From Bradyrhizobium sp. ISRA430 (GTDB lineage Bacteria; Pseudomonadota; Alphaproteobacteria; Rhizobiales; Xanthobacteraceae), in contig NZ_CP094516.1 in NCBI RefSeq assembly GCF_029909975.1, forward strand, positions 1,240,001-1,304,000: a stretch of 64,000 bases of DNA, given 5' to 3'. This document shows positions 45,751 to 54,206 of the stretch, piece by piece. The position numbers and the translations under genes are program-made. A model generated the notes under the pieces. It was not told where the DNA came from, did no database searches, and was given only the letters and a program-made list of their open reading frames with translations. The stretch's first letter is position 1. Every line of letters starts with the position of its first letter.

Positions 45751-46920
45751 ATGGCCTTCCTGAACATCAGTGCAACGCTCCCGGAAAAGGGACGCGACCT
45801 GCGGCTCGACCTGTTTCGCGGGGTCGCGAACTGGGCGATCTTCCTCGACCACATCCCCGACAACGTGGTGAACTGGATCACGACGCGCAATTACGGCTTC
45901 AGCGACGCCGCCGACCTGTTCGTCTTCATCTCCGGATACACCGCCTCCTTCGTCTATGCGCGGATGATGCTGGAACGCGGCTTCATCGTCGGCGCCACCC
46001 GTCTGACCAAGCGGGTCTGGCAGCTCTATGTCGCCCACATCATTCTGTTCGTGATCTACATCGCCTCGATCAGCTACCTGGCGCTGCGCTTTGGCGATTC
46101 AGAGATGATCAACGAGTTCAACGTGGCAGGCCTCGTCGACAACGCCACCGAGACCTTGCGGCAGGGCCTGTTCCTGCGCTTCAAGCCGCTCAATCTCGAC
46201 GTGCTGCCGCTCTACATCGTGCTGATGGGCCTGTTTCCCCCGGTGCTCTGGTTCATGCTGCGCAAGCCCGACCTGACGATGGCGGCGTCCATCGCGCTGT
46301 GGCTGGCTGCGCGTCATTTCGGCTGGAATCTGAACGCCTATCCGGCCGGCCAGTGGTACTTCAACCCCTATTGCTGGCAGGTGCTGTTCGTGTTCGGCGC
46401 CTGGTGCGCGATGGGCGGCGCGCGGCGCTCGATGACCTTGATCAATTCGCAGATCACGCTCTGGCTCTGCCTCGCCTACCTCCTGTTCGCGCTGATCATG
46501 ACCATGGCCGGCCGCTTCCCGAGCTTGGGCGCCATGTTGCCGGAATGGCTGTTCTCGGCGTTCAACCCGAACGACAAGACCAATCTCGCGCCCTATCGCT
46601 TCATCCATTTCGCCGTGATCGTGATCCTGGTGATCCGCTTCGTGCCGAAGGATTGGCCGGGCCTGGAATGGAAGGTGTTCGATCCCTTGATCGTGTGCGG
46701 CCAGCAGTCGCTTGCCGTGTTCTGCGTCGGCGTATTCCTGTCATTCGTCGGCCACTTCGAGCTGTCGATGAGCTCGGGCTCGGTGTTCGCGCAGATCTTC
46801 GTCAGCATCGCCGGCATCGCGATCATGACGACCGTCGCCTACTACATTTCCTGGTCTAAACGGCAGGACAAGCCGCTGAAGCCGCCCTCACCCAAGCCGA
46901 CGCCGGCAAAGGCCGGCTGA
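45751..46920 (+). CDS. opgC: OpgC acyltransferase-like membrane protein
   Basis: This 389-residue, roughly ten-span protein of the OpgC family is known for succinylating osmoregulated periplasmic glucans. Characteristic stretches are GRDLRLDLFRGVANWAIFLD, DAADLFVFISGYTASFVYAR and CGQQSLAVFCVGVFLSFVGH. The N-terminal DLFRG and HIP region resembles acyltransferase-3 proteins. I start at MAFLNISATL (45751); a GTG at 45721 is in frame. The C-terminus is lysine/proline rich. Confidence 0.9.
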   Translation: MAFLNISATLPEKGRDLRLDLFRGVANWAIFLDHIPDNVVNWITTRNYGFSDAADLFVFISGYTASFVYARMMLERGFIVGATRLTKRVWQLYVAHIILFVIYIASISYLALRFGDSEMINEFNVAGLVDNATETLRQGLFLRFKPLNLDVLPLYIVLMGLFPPVLWFMLRKPDLTMAASIALWLAARHFGWNLNAYPAGQWYFNPYCWQVLFVFGAWCAMGGARRSMTLINSQITLWLCLAYLLFALIMTMAGRFPSLGAMLPEWLFSAFNPNDKTNLAPYRFIHFAVIVILVIRFVPKDWPGLEWKVFDPLIVCGQQSLAVFCVGVFLSFVGHFELSMSSGSVFAQIFVSIAGIAIMTTVAYYISWSKRQDKPLKPPSPKPTPAKAG

Positions 46921-47002
46921 GCCGGCGCAAGCACGGCGTCCGGCCGAACCAGCCCGGACGCGCCGGTTCGATCACGTGCGAGCACCCGAACGGGGTTGGC
47001 GT

Positions 47003-47194
47003 TCAGGCCGCTTCGTCGTTGTACTCGGTGAACTTCTTGTAGATCCAGTCGCGACCGTCATGCCGGCGCCAGACCTTGCCGAACACAAGCTGTCCGTTGA
47101 TCGAGCGCCGCGGCACGATCACCGTCCAGAGGTGCCAGATCTCGGTCCAGCCGGATCGGGGACGGAGATTTCCGGGGTTTGAATCGAAAGCCAT
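47003..47194 (-). CDS. conserved small hypothetical protein
   Basis: This 63-residue product (MAFDSNPGNLRPRSGWTEIW, then VWRRHDGRDWIYKKF) is basic and tryptophan-rich, without signal or membrane segment. I recognise the pattern from rhizobial genomes as a short conserved protein of unknown role. The start ATG at 47194 is taken over an unsupported upstream extension. Confidence 0.7.
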   Translation of the reverse strand: MAFDSNPGNLRPRSGWTEIWHLWTVIVPRRSINGQLVFGKVWRRHDGRDWIYKKFTEYNDEAA

Positions 47195-48174
47195 GTCGAA
47201 CCGAAAAGCCTTGGCGGACAACTCGCACGAAACGAACCGCCGCGACGAATGCGATCTCGAGTGAAGCGGGTTGGCGCCCATCGTCGCGAGCCGTGACCGA
47301 TGTGATAGCGCTTGCGAAAGTCGCCGCAACAACGGCCCGTCCTTAACCTAACCGGTCAACCTTACTCATCCCGAATAGCCAGGTTTCGGCCGTTGAAACG
47401 CCGGCGTCTCCCTCCTAAAATACCAGCCTGATTTGAGACGAGACGCGCCGTTTTGAGAGCGCGTGACATTTGACCGAGAATTGCTGAAGCAACGTATTGC
47501 CCGGATTGATCACCATGAATTTGCAGTGTGCATGTTTGCATCTGGCGATCGTACAGCCGCCGCCCGCCCCGGTCGTCGAACGGGGTGCCGATCAACTGCC
47601 GAAAGCCGCCAACGACAATCGTCGGGCCTGGCCGTTGATCCCGTTTCCTACTGGTTGGTACGCCTCGAGCTGACCCGCGCTGCGCTGAACAGCGCGACGC
47701 CGCACAAGCGGAGTATCCTCGCTCGGCGGCGTCCGTTAGGCATTGGGCGCTGAAATCCCCAACACCAATATGTCGCCGGCGACGTTCAAAGGTTCGACGA
47801 TGCTGCGCGAATTCTGTACCGCCAAGTCTGCACCAATACCTTGAAAAACCGCGTAGAAGTCGCGCTGTGCGGAGAACAAACGCCAAGGTTTAAGCATGCA
47901 TGCGAGCGTGCATTTCGGCGCCTGCGATCGAGCGCTGGTTAGGCGTGTCGACGACGTTGCCGAGGAAGACGTTGTGGCGGTCGACTGCGACGTCGCAGCC
48001 GCCGTGCTGAACGAATCAATCGCGCTGATCGACATCGCCGAAGCGATAGTTCAGGCGCACCCCAAATATCCGAGAGGAACAGATTACGTGCGATCAAACG
48101 GCCCGCGCCAGCGCCCTGGGCGCCACGCGCTGACCTTCCGGATCGCTGTTTGCCGGATCATTGCTTGAAATTGC
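47195..48174. other. gene-poor decay zone on the 3' side of tRNA-Pro
   Basis: Nearly 1 kb has no convincing gene. Open frames on both strands lack ribosome binding sites and known domains. Stretches near 47740-48035 keep a coding texture on the minus strand in more than one frame (for example VFLGNVVDTPNQRSIAGAEM ending in a stop near 47897), as expected of frameshifted remnants. Confidence 0.4.
48016..48075 (-). pseudogene. possible C-terminal remnant of an outer-membrane beta-barrel protein
   Basis: A minus-strand frame ends FGVRLNYRFGDVDQRD-stop at 48016. The GVRLNYRF word resembles the last strand of alphaproteobacterial outer-membrane barrels. Nothing upstream continues the barrel, so at most a scrap remains. 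Confidence 0.3.
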
Positions 48175-48251
48175 TGGTCGGGGCAGCTGGATTCGAACCA
48201 ACGACCTGCAGTACCCAAAACTGCCGCGCTACCAGGCTGCGCTATACCCCG
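48175..48251 (-). tRNA. tRNA-Pro(TGG)
   Basis: This 77-nt minus-strand cloverleaf has acceptor CGGGGTA with TGCCCCG, and anticodon stem GCAGT/ACTGC around TTTGGGT (anticodon TGG, reads CCA). The T arm is CGTTGG-TTCGAAT-CCAGC region, and CCA is encoded. It follows the DUF192 gene by 74 nt. Confidence 0.95.
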
Positions 48252-48325
48252 CATATCCAGCGAGCCCCGTCGATACACGCTTCCCGGGGCGCCAGCAAGG
48301 CTGGCATTGGCCCCGCCAAACGGCT

Positions 48326-48811
48326 CTATTTGCTGCCGAACAGCGGGTGGGCGACGCGGTCGCCGGGTCGGATGCCGTACTTCTGTGCCGTGCCCGCCGG
48401 CACCTCCAGAACACCCCTCGCAAGCCCTTGAGACGAGATGATTTTCGTCGAGAGCGGCTCGGTATTTTCTGCAATCCGCAGGATGCGGCCGTCGGCGCGG
48501 ATGAAAATCATGTCGAGCGAGATGTAGGTGTTCTTCATCCACATCGACACTTCCTGCTCGGGGTTGAAGTCGAACAGCATGCCTTTGCCGTCGGCGAGCT
48601 CCTTGCGGTACATCAGGCCGGTCTGCTTTTCCTCCTCGGTGGTCGCCATCTCCACCGAGAACACCTGGACGCCGTTCCTAGTGACGATCTCGAGCGGCTG
48701 GAAGCTGGCGGCGCGGACGGGCGCGTTCGCGATCGCAAAACCGGTGACAAGAAGAACGGCGGCAAGCCAGCCCCGGGCACGGGACCAGACAGCCTTTCGA
48801 TCAAAACTCAT
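48326..48811 (-). CDS. DUF192 family exported protein
   Basis: The 161-residue precursor has a signal peptide (LLVTGFAIANAPVRA/AS) followed by the complete DUF192 domain: EMATTEEEKQTGLMYRKELA, GMLFDFNPEQEVSMWMKNTY, ISLDMIFIRADGRI and GVLEVPAGTAQKYGIRPGD. The family is conserved and of uncertain function. Start at 48811. Confidence 0.9.
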   Translation of the reverse strand: MSFDRKAVWSRARGWLAAVLLVTGFAIANAPVRAASFQPLEIVTRNGVQVFSVEMATTEEEKQTGLMYRKELADGKGMLFDFNPEQEVSMWMKNTYISLDMIFIRADGRILRIAENTEPLSTKIISSQGLARGVLEVPAGTAQKYGIRPGDRVAHPLFGSK

Positions 48812-48962
48812 GGGACGGCACTCATAGCCTGGCGGCGTGGGAACTGGCTCATCCTTACGCGGCGATCATGACAAAAGCCAGATCGCGCGGTCCGCTCCGG
48901 CCGCGCGCCTCTGCTCACGATTGCGGGACTTGGCGGCCCACGCCAGTGGGAAATCCAGTCGT

Positions 48963-49628
48963 CTAGTGGGAAGACAATCCTGGCGACCCCGTCTCCGGAT
49001 GGATCTCCGCCGCCATCATGCCCTTGGAGCCCGGCCCATAGCGGACCAGGACATACTGGCCGGGCCGCAATTCGGTCATACCGAAGCGGCGCAGCGTCTC
49101 CATGTGCACGAAGATATCGGGGGTTCCCTCCCCACAGGTCAGGAAGCCGAAACCGCGTAGCCGGTTGAACCACTTGACCTGGGCGCGCTCCAGTCCGCTG
49201 GTCGGCGTGACCGTCACGTGGGTGCGTGGCGGCAGCATCTGCGCCGGATGGATCGCGGTCGACTCGTCCATCGAGACCACCCGGAACGCCTGATAGCCCT
49301 TGACGCGCTGGATGCACTCGACGACGACGCGTGCGCCTTCGTAAGCCGTCTGGAAACCGTCGCGCCTCAGCACCGTCACATGCAGCAGCACGTCCGGCCA
49401 ACCGTTGTCCGGAACGATGAAGCCGTAGCCCTTTGAAGCGTCGAACCACTTGATGACGCCGGTGACCTCGACGAGGTTGGCACCGGCTTCGCCAAGTCCG
49501 GTGAAGGGATTGAGCGCTGCATCCCGGCCGCCACCACCGAGCTCGCCTGGCGCAAGCCGGCCCGACGATGCGCCTCCCGGCGCAGGAACTCCGACCTTCT
49601 TGGACTCAAATCCGTCCGACGACCCCAT
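48963..49628 (-). CDS. two-domain cold-shock protein
   Basis: The 221-residue cytoplasmic protein has two cold-shock domains, each with RNA-binding motifs: VIKWFDASKGYGFIVPD (first) and VKWFNRLRGFGFLTCGE (second), joined by a linker of about 40 residues. The N-terminal 50 residues are Gly/Pro rich. Such double-CSD proteins are typical of Rhizobiales and Caulobacter. I use ATG 49628; GTG 49643 is possible. Confidence 0.9.
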   Translation of the reverse strand: MGSSDGFESKKVGVPAPGGASSGRLAPGELGGGGRDAALNPFTGLGEAGANLVEVTGVIKWFDASKGYGFIVPDNGWPDVLLHVTVLRRDGFQTAYEGARVVVECIQRVKGYQAFRVVSMDESTAIHPAQMLPPRTHVTVTPTSGLERAQVKWFNRLRGFGFLTCGEGTPDIFVHMETLRRFGMTELRPGQYVLVRYGPGSKGMMAAEIHPETGSPGLSSH

Positions 49629-49824
49629 AACCCCGGACCCCACACTGCCATGCCACCCGCCTCAGCGGCGGTGTCGAATCACGCGTCTATCGAGAACCTT
49701 CCCAGCAAGACGCGACGCGAATCTTTCGAATCGAAGATAACACTCCCGGTTGAGAGGCATAGACAAAAAAGAGATTCGCCGGGACCTATGAACAGCTTGC
49801 ACACGCGCGAATCAAAATGTCGGC

Positions 49825-50586
49825 TCAATTGCCGACAAACGGCCCGAGCGATTCGCCGATGTCGTGGTGGATCACGAGGTCGGCGATATCGTCCTGATCA
49901 GTCGGCTCACGATTGATGATCACTAAACGCGCGCCGCAATTCTTCGCCATCATCGGAAAGCCCGCGGCCGGCCACACCACAAGCGAGGAACCGATCGCGA
50001 TGAAAAGGTCGCAGGCTTGCGACAGCTCGGTTGCACGCTGCATTGCATCCTCCGGCATCGCCTGGCCGAACGAGACAGTCGCGGTCTTCACCGGCTCGTC
50101 GCATACGGTGCAGTCGGGCGCGGCGCCATCCGCCTCGAAGCGGCGCTTCACCCAGTCGAGCTGATAGATCTGCCCGCATCCAATACAACACGCGTAAGTC
50201 GTGTTGCCATGAAGTTCAATCACATGGTCGGTGGCGAAGCCCGAGACCTGGTGCAGATTGTCGATGTTCTGGGTGATAACAGAGGGAACCTTGCCGGCAC
50301 GGTAGAGCGAGGCGAGTGCCCTGTGGCCGCGTCCGGGCTTCGCCGCGGCAAAGGTCGCCTCCATGGCGAAGCGGCGGCGCCAGGATTCGTCGCGGGCGTC
50401 CTGGCTGGCGACGAATTCATCGAACGGGATCGGGCGGTTGCGGGTCCACAAGCCGCCAGGCGAGCGGAAGTCGGGGATCCCGCATTCGGTCGAAATGCCC
50501 GCACCGGTGAACGGGACGATGGTCTTGGCCGCGGCGATCATCTCGCCGAGCTGTTCAACGCCGCTGCGAAGATCCGATGCGATCAT
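49825..50586 (-). CDS. cobB: NAD-dependent protein deacylase, Sir2 family
   Basis: The 253-residue sirtuin shows PFTGAGISTECGIPDFRS (residues 25-42), TQNIDNLH (NAD site), the catalytic histidine H126 in IELHG, and a zinc ribbon C134-x2-C137 and C-x2-C in DCTVCDE, then GSSLVVWPAAGFP. It deacylates lysines such as that of acetyl-CoA synthetase. It lies alone, with short intergenic DNA on both sides. Confidence 0.93.
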   Translation of the reverse strand: MIASDLRSGVEQLGEMIAAAKTIVPFTGAGISTECGIPDFRSPGGLWTRNRPIPFDEFVASQDARDESWRRRFAMEATFAAAKPGRGHRALASLYRAGKVPSVITQNIDNLHQVSGFATDHVIELHGNTTYACCIGCGQIYQLDWVKRRFEADGAAPDCTVCDEPVKTATVSFGQAMPEDAMQRATELSQACDLFIAIGSSLVVWPAAGFPMMAKNCGARLVIINREPTDQDDIADLVIHHDIGESLGPFVGN

Positions 50587-51058
50587 GGAGAAGCCATCCG
50601 TATTCTCGGCATCGCTCTATAGCACGCCGGACCGGGTGCTGCCGCGGTCCAACGGAATGCGTGCGCTGCTTTCTGCGCCGCCTTGCCGTGGGCGAGCTGC
50701 TCGAGATCGGCCTCGGGCTCTGCCTGCCGTGCCGCTACCTTTTCCACGAGTCTTTGTTCGCGCGCTCGCGCAGCTCGCTTTTCGATGCTCGGTGAGTCCA
50801 CATCGATCTTCGCGATCGCAGTCCCCCGATTTATTTTTTTGGCGAGCTGCAAGGCGTGCAAGCGACAAGGCTGTTGACGCTCCTATCTATCGTGAAGCGA
50901 ACAGCGGTCGACAAATTTCTCCGCCCTTTGCTTATCACAATCCTGCAATGCCTCCTCCCCATTGACGCCAAAATCGGGAGCGCAGATGCATATGTAAATG
51001 CGACTCAGCGTGATGCGGCGGCACTGCTTGAGTTCAGTAGTGAACAGAGGGGATGGTC
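50587..51058. other. intergenic stretch upstream of cobB
   Basis: A minus-strand frame from 50861 to 50583 (MHALQLAKKINRGTAIAKID...) would overlap the cobB start by 4 nt and has protein-like composition, but no ribosome binding site that I can defend. The rest holds the promoters of the flanking divergent genes. Confidence 0.35.
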
Positions 51059-51223
51059 ATGACCGAAGACGAAGAACGCAAAGCACGCGAGCGCGATGAA
51101 ATTGCCGCACGTGTCGCGGCCTTCCGTGCCACGCAGGAAAAATTCAAACGCGAGCGCGAGGAATATTTCGTGTCCACACTGGAGAATGCCCGCAAGGTGG
51201 AACGTCCCTCGCTCTGGCCATAA
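51059..51223 (+). CDS. small charged helical hypothetical protein
   Basis: This encodes 54 residues (MTEDEERKARERDEIAARVA, then AFRATQEKFKREREEYF), almost wholly a charged amphipathic helix and likely coiled coil, ending RKVERPSLWP. AGGGG lies just upstream of the ATG, and the stop is followed by a strong terminator at 51252. No known domain; cytoplasmic. Confidence 0.75.
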   Translation: MTEDEERKARERDEIAARVAAFRATQEKFKREREEYFVSTLENARKVERPSLWP

Positions 51224-51251
51224 AACGCTACGCTGAAACCATCGTACGTGA

Positions 51252-51280
51252 AAAAGCCCGGAGCGCTGCTCCGGGCTTTT
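51252..51280. terminator. bidirectional intrinsic terminator
   Basis: AAAAGCCCGGAGC (51252-51264) and GCTCCGGGCTTTT (51268-51280) form a perfect 13-bp stem around GCT, with A and T tracts on either side. It separates convergent small genes. Confidence 0.9.
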
Positions 51281-51283
51281 CGC

Positions 51284-51568
51284 TTACCAGTGATGGCGAT
51301 AGTAGTGGTGTCGGTAGTAGACCGGTCCGCCGTAATAGGCGTACGGGCCCGGTTCGTAGTAGTAGCCAGGGCCGCCATAATAGCCGTAGGCGGGGCCGTA
51401 GCCGTAATACGGATGAGACGCCGCGATGGCGCCCGCCGTGATGGCGCCGGCGGCCAGACCGAATGCCAGGCCCGGTCCAATGTGACGCGCCTGCGCAGGT
51501 GCCGGCGCCGTAACCGCGGCCACGCCCACCGCTGCAACGGTGGCCAAAACTGCGAGTGTCTTCTTCAT
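51284..51568 (-). CDS. secreted Gly/Tyr-rich protein
   Basis: The 94-residue precursor has a signal peptide (MKKTLAVLATVAAVGVAAVT, cut near AQA/RH), a short glycine-zipper-like helix (GLAFGLAAGAITAGAIAA), and a Tyr/Gly/Pro-rich tail (YYGYGPAYGYYGGPGYYYEP) ending in histidines (RHHYYRHHW). AGGAGGAG precedes the ATG at 51568. Many such proteins occur in Bradyrhizobium; the histidine tail might bind metal. Confidence 0.82.
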   Translation of the reverse strand: MKKTLAVLATVAAVGVAAVTAPAPAQARHIGPGLAFGLAAGAITAGAIAASHPYYGYGPAYGYYGGPGYYYEPGPYAYYGGPVYYRHHYYRHHW

Positions 51569-51669
51569 GATGCATCTCCTCCTTCGCACCTCGCGAGGTA
51601 ACGCGGACGACCTTCCGATGGTTGCGCAAAGCGGGAACCGCGGCCCGTGCAAAGAATGCCGGAACGAAG

Positions 51670-51694
51670 GGAACAGCATCGTGCCTCGTGCGTT
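51670..51694 (+). promoter_or_regulatory. EcfG-type promoter of candidate sRNA 2
   Basis: GGAAC at 51670-51674 and CGTT at 51691-51694 are separated by 16 nt, an exact consensus. Transcription would start near 51701. Confidence 0.7.
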
Positions 51695-51700
51695 AGTGCC

Positions 51701-51783
51701 ATGAGTGCGAGCCTCCGCTATCCGGTGGAGGCGAGAGCACGAAGACCCCGTCAGCATCCGCAGTGGTGTTGGCGGGGTTTTTG
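51701..51783 (+). ncRNA. candidate stress-induced small RNA 2 (about 83 nt)
   Basis: The predicted transcript has a short unpaired 5' end, an 8-bp hairpin (51711-51718 with 51725-51732), the linker GAGAGCACGAAGA, and a 12-bp terminator hairpin beginning CCCCGTCAGCAT followed by TTTTT. The order and sizes match candidate sRNA 1, including the GAAG(G)ACCCCGT junction. No start codon with ribosome binding site lies inside that leads to a useful frame. The 76-residue gene at 51851 lies beyond the terminator. Confidence 0.65.
51746..51782 (+). terminator. intrinsic terminator of candidate sRNA 2
   Basis: Stem 51746-51757 pairs with 51766-51777 (12 bp including three G-U pairs), with an 8-nt loop and T5. 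Confidence 0.85.
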
Positions 51784-51850
51784 GTTTCACGGAGGGAGAT
51801 GGCAGCAGAGGCGGCCTGCTGCCAACGGGGCGGATGATGGAGGAGGAAAC

Positions 51851-52081
51851 ATGCCGATATCCGCTCTGCTGGCACGCATCCGCAAATTGATTCCGAACAC
51901 GAAGGACCAACACTACGACGAGATTGTCCGCAACTTCGGTGTCGGTGCCCTGCGGCCGCCGCCAACTCCGATGAGCGACCGCGAGCTCGCGCGCGCCATC
52001 GCCGAGTTCCTGAAGGACTCACCCTCCTCGGAGACGGTGGCAAACCTCCGCCGCCGGCTTGACCCCACGTCGGGAGTCTGA
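51851..52081 (+). CDS. small hypothetical protein
   Basis: This 76-residue cytoplasmic protein starts MPISALLARIRKLIPNTKDQ and continues HYDEIVRNFGVGALRPPPTP with a helical C-terminal half (MSDRELARAIAEFLKD). AGGAGGAAAC directly precedes the ATG, which fixes the start. It lies 68 nt after the sRNA 2 terminator, so a separate promoter or read-through is needed. No known domain. Confidence 0.7.
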   Translation: MPISALLARIRKLIPNTKDQHYDEIVRNFGVGALRPPPTPMSDRELARAIAEFLKDSPSSETVANLRRRLDPTSGV

Positions 52082-52161
52082 ATGTTGCCTGTGTGGCCGT
52101 TCCGGAACAAGGAGCTCGGTCATGGCGTTGGAACTGTGCTCCACGTAAAATGAGGCGCAGC

Positions 52162-52287
52162 ATGCCGGCGTGGCTCGAAATCCTGCTGAACCTGGCCGGC
52201 TACGCCGGGTTCGTGGTGCTCGCCACGCGCGGCGTGTCGTGCCAGCGCTCGTCCGGCGACGATCACATCTACAGCGATAAGCGCTAG
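52162..52287 (+). CDS. small single-span membrane protein
   Basis: The 41-residue product (MPAWLEILLNLAGYAGFVVL, then ATRGVSCQRSSGDDHIYSDK) has one membrane helix and a polar tail with a single cysteine. GAGG six bases before ATG 52162 favours it over ATG 52150. Its stop overlaps the convergent gene by 4 nt. Confidence 0.55.
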   Translation: MPAWLEILLNLAGYAGFVVLATRGVSCQRSSGDDHIYSDKR

Positions 52288-52484
52288 TTCGTGTGTAGAG
52301 CTTGGCCCGCCGTGCGCACCAGCCGGTCGGCCTTGACGAGGACATGGGTGTCCTCCACTTGCGGGCGCAGCGAGAAGCTGATCACCACGAAGGCGAGGCA
52401 GAACAGCGAGCCGACGACGGCGACGCGCCGATAGGTATGCCTGTCACCCTGGTAAAAGGACGGTTCTGAAAATAATGGCGTCAT
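52284..52484 (-). CDS. small single-span membrane protein
   Basis: The 66-residue protein has a polar N-terminus (MTPLFSEPSFYQGDRHTYRR), one membrane helix (VAVVGSLFCLAFVVISFSL) and an outside tail (VEDTHVLVKADRLVRTAGQA). The start ATG at 52484 lacks a strong ribosome binding site. Function unknown. Confidence 0.6.
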   Translation of the reverse strand: MTPLFSEPSFYQGDRHTYRRVAVVGSLFCLAFVVISFSLRPQVEDTHVLVKADRLVRTAGQALHTN

Positions 52485-52641
52485 GTCAAAGGTGTCTTGG
52501 CGAAGCTGTTTCTTGCTTGTCTTTGCCGATACACCTATCCCAACCCTCCGCAACTGCAACGCGATTGGGGTTTTAACCTAACCGAATAGCGTTATCGCGG
52601 TCGGTGCAAGCTTTCGTTAGGACTTGGCGCGATCGCGCAGA

Positions 52642-52992
52642 TCAGATGTCGGCAAGCCGCTTGAGCGTCGCACGGAAGCTCAGGCTGCGACGGCCCTCGA
52701 CCAGCACGGTGCCGAACACCTCGGCTCCGTCGTCGCTGAATGTGCCCGAAAAGCCACTCGTCGCCTCCTCGCCGCCGAACAGCGGCCGGATGAAGGGATC
52801 GGAAAACGGCGAATGCTGGTTGGTGACGAGCTCACCCTTCCAGGTGCCGTTGCCGACCGTATACGATCCACGCGACCAGAAATACGGCCCGCCGCCGAGC
52901 AGCACGCCATCGCGCAAGACCAATATCCCGCTGTCGCGCCCCTTCACGCCGTCGAGCATATGGATGTGGATCGAGTAGAGCCCGTTCTTCAT
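52642..52992 (-). CDS. GrlR-family regulatory protein
   Basis: This 116-residue beta-rich cytoplasmic protein resembles the GrlR family (lipocalin-like negative regulators first seen in LEE type III secretion): MKNGLYSIHIHMLDGVKGRD, SGILVLRDGVLLGGGPYFWS, GSYTVGNGTWKGELVTNQHS and SGFSGTFSDDGAEVFGTVLV. Bradyrhizobium genomes contain members unrelated to type III loci. No secretion genes are near, so the target is unknown. Start at ATG 52992. Confidence 0.75.
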   Translation of the reverse strand: MKNGLYSIHIHMLDGVKGRDSGILVLRDGVLLGGGPYFWSRGSYTVGNGTWKGELVTNQHSPFSDPFIRPLFGGEEATSGFSGTFSDDGAEVFGTVLVEGRRSLSFRATLKRLADI

Positions 52993-53102
52993 GGATGCGC
53001 CCGCCGCTGAGAGCGACGATATCGCCGGACGGGGCGAACGTCGAGACGGTGACGCACGAAGTTTCTGGCAGCTCTGCGGACCGTTTTGTTCCAGCTTCGA
53101 CG

Positions 53103-53453
53103 CCATTTCGTTCTCAAGGAACGAATCGGAATCGAAGAAATCGGCGCGGATGAGTTCCTAACAATTGGTTCGCGCGCATGTGAATGAGATCCCCGATGCG
53201 TCGATGCTGGTGTTTGCTCCGTCATTGCGAGCGCAGCGAAGCAATCCAGGAATCTTTCCGCGGCGACAATCTGGATTGCGTCGCTGCGCTCGCAATGACG
53301 AGATTCGGGTACGACGTTCCACGATTTCACTGTCATCGCCCGCCTTGTGCGCAATTGCGCACTGGGGCGGGTGATCCAGTATTCCAGAGGCGGAGCGAGT
53401 ATACGGAGAAGCCGCGGCGTACTGGATGCCCCGGTCAAGCCGGGGCATGACAG
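53103..53453. repeat. composite palindromic repeat, copy A of a tandem pair
   Basis: About 350 bp, nearly identical to 53595-53944. Within it 53220-53249 and 53271-53300 form a 30-bp inverted repeat with one mismatch (CGTCATTGCGAGCGCAGCGA type). A second palindromic block (CCCCGGTCAAGCCGGGG) closes the 3' end, and a short TTCGTTCTCAAGGAACGAA palindrome opens the 5' end. These are genus-typical intergenic elements joined into one unit. Confidence 0.88.
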
Positions 53454-53594
53454 CGATGTATGGGAAGGCGAAATGCCAACAACACCGAAAGACGCCCCTA
53501 CCCGCCTCGGCCTCATTCGCGCGACGATGCCGACGTGTCATGACAAAGCACTCTGCACCGATATCGGCAGTCACAGCTTGTTCTGCATCCGACT

Positions 53595-53944
53595 CCATTT
53601 CGTTCTCAAAGAACGAATCGGAATCGAAGAAATCAGCGCGGATGAACTCTTAACAATTGGTTGGAGCGCGCGTGAATGAGATGCCCGATGCGTCGATGCT
53701 GGTGTTGCTCCGTCATTGCGAGCGCAGCGAAGCAATCCAGGAATCTTTCCGCGGCGACAATCTGGATTGCGTCGCTGCGCTCGCAATGACGAGATTCGGG
53801 TACGGCGTTCCACGATTTCACTGTCATCGCCCGCCTTGTGCGCAATTGCGCACTGGGGCGGGCGATCCAGTATTCCAGAGGCGGAGCGAGGATACGGAGA
53901 AGCCGCGGCGTACTGGATGCCCCGGTCAAGCCGGGGCATGACAG
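53595..53944. repeat. composite palindromic repeat, copy B of a tandem pair
   Basis: This is the second copy of the unit at 53103-53453, offset by 491-492 bp, with only scattered substitutions and one-base indels. The internal inverted repeat arms lie at 53711-53740 and 53762-53791. The 141-bp spacer between copies is not repeated. Confidence 0.88.
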
Positions 53945-54206
53945 AAGCGATTCCTAACGATCAATAAAGGCGCACCGGCGCAACCTCTTTTGCCGCAGGA
54001 ATTTCGAAACGACCGCGAGGACATTAGCGATCTCCCGACCGGGTCGGCATCAATAGACGAGTTGCTTTTTGGATTTTCAACCTTAAGTTGGAGATACGCT
54101 GGCGGCCAGGCGCTGAAATCCCATTGCCGTCAGCAAGAGAGCCCCGTGCGAAGGCGCGAGGTTCTTCTTTTGGGCTGCCTAAACAGTCAAAGCCCTCGCC
54201 CCACCT

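Noticed and set aside
53158..53939. Several open frames on both strands within the tandem repeats
   Set aside because: They translate repeat palindromes (peptides such as RHCERSDAIQ and MPRLDRGIQ), a known artefact of this repeat type.
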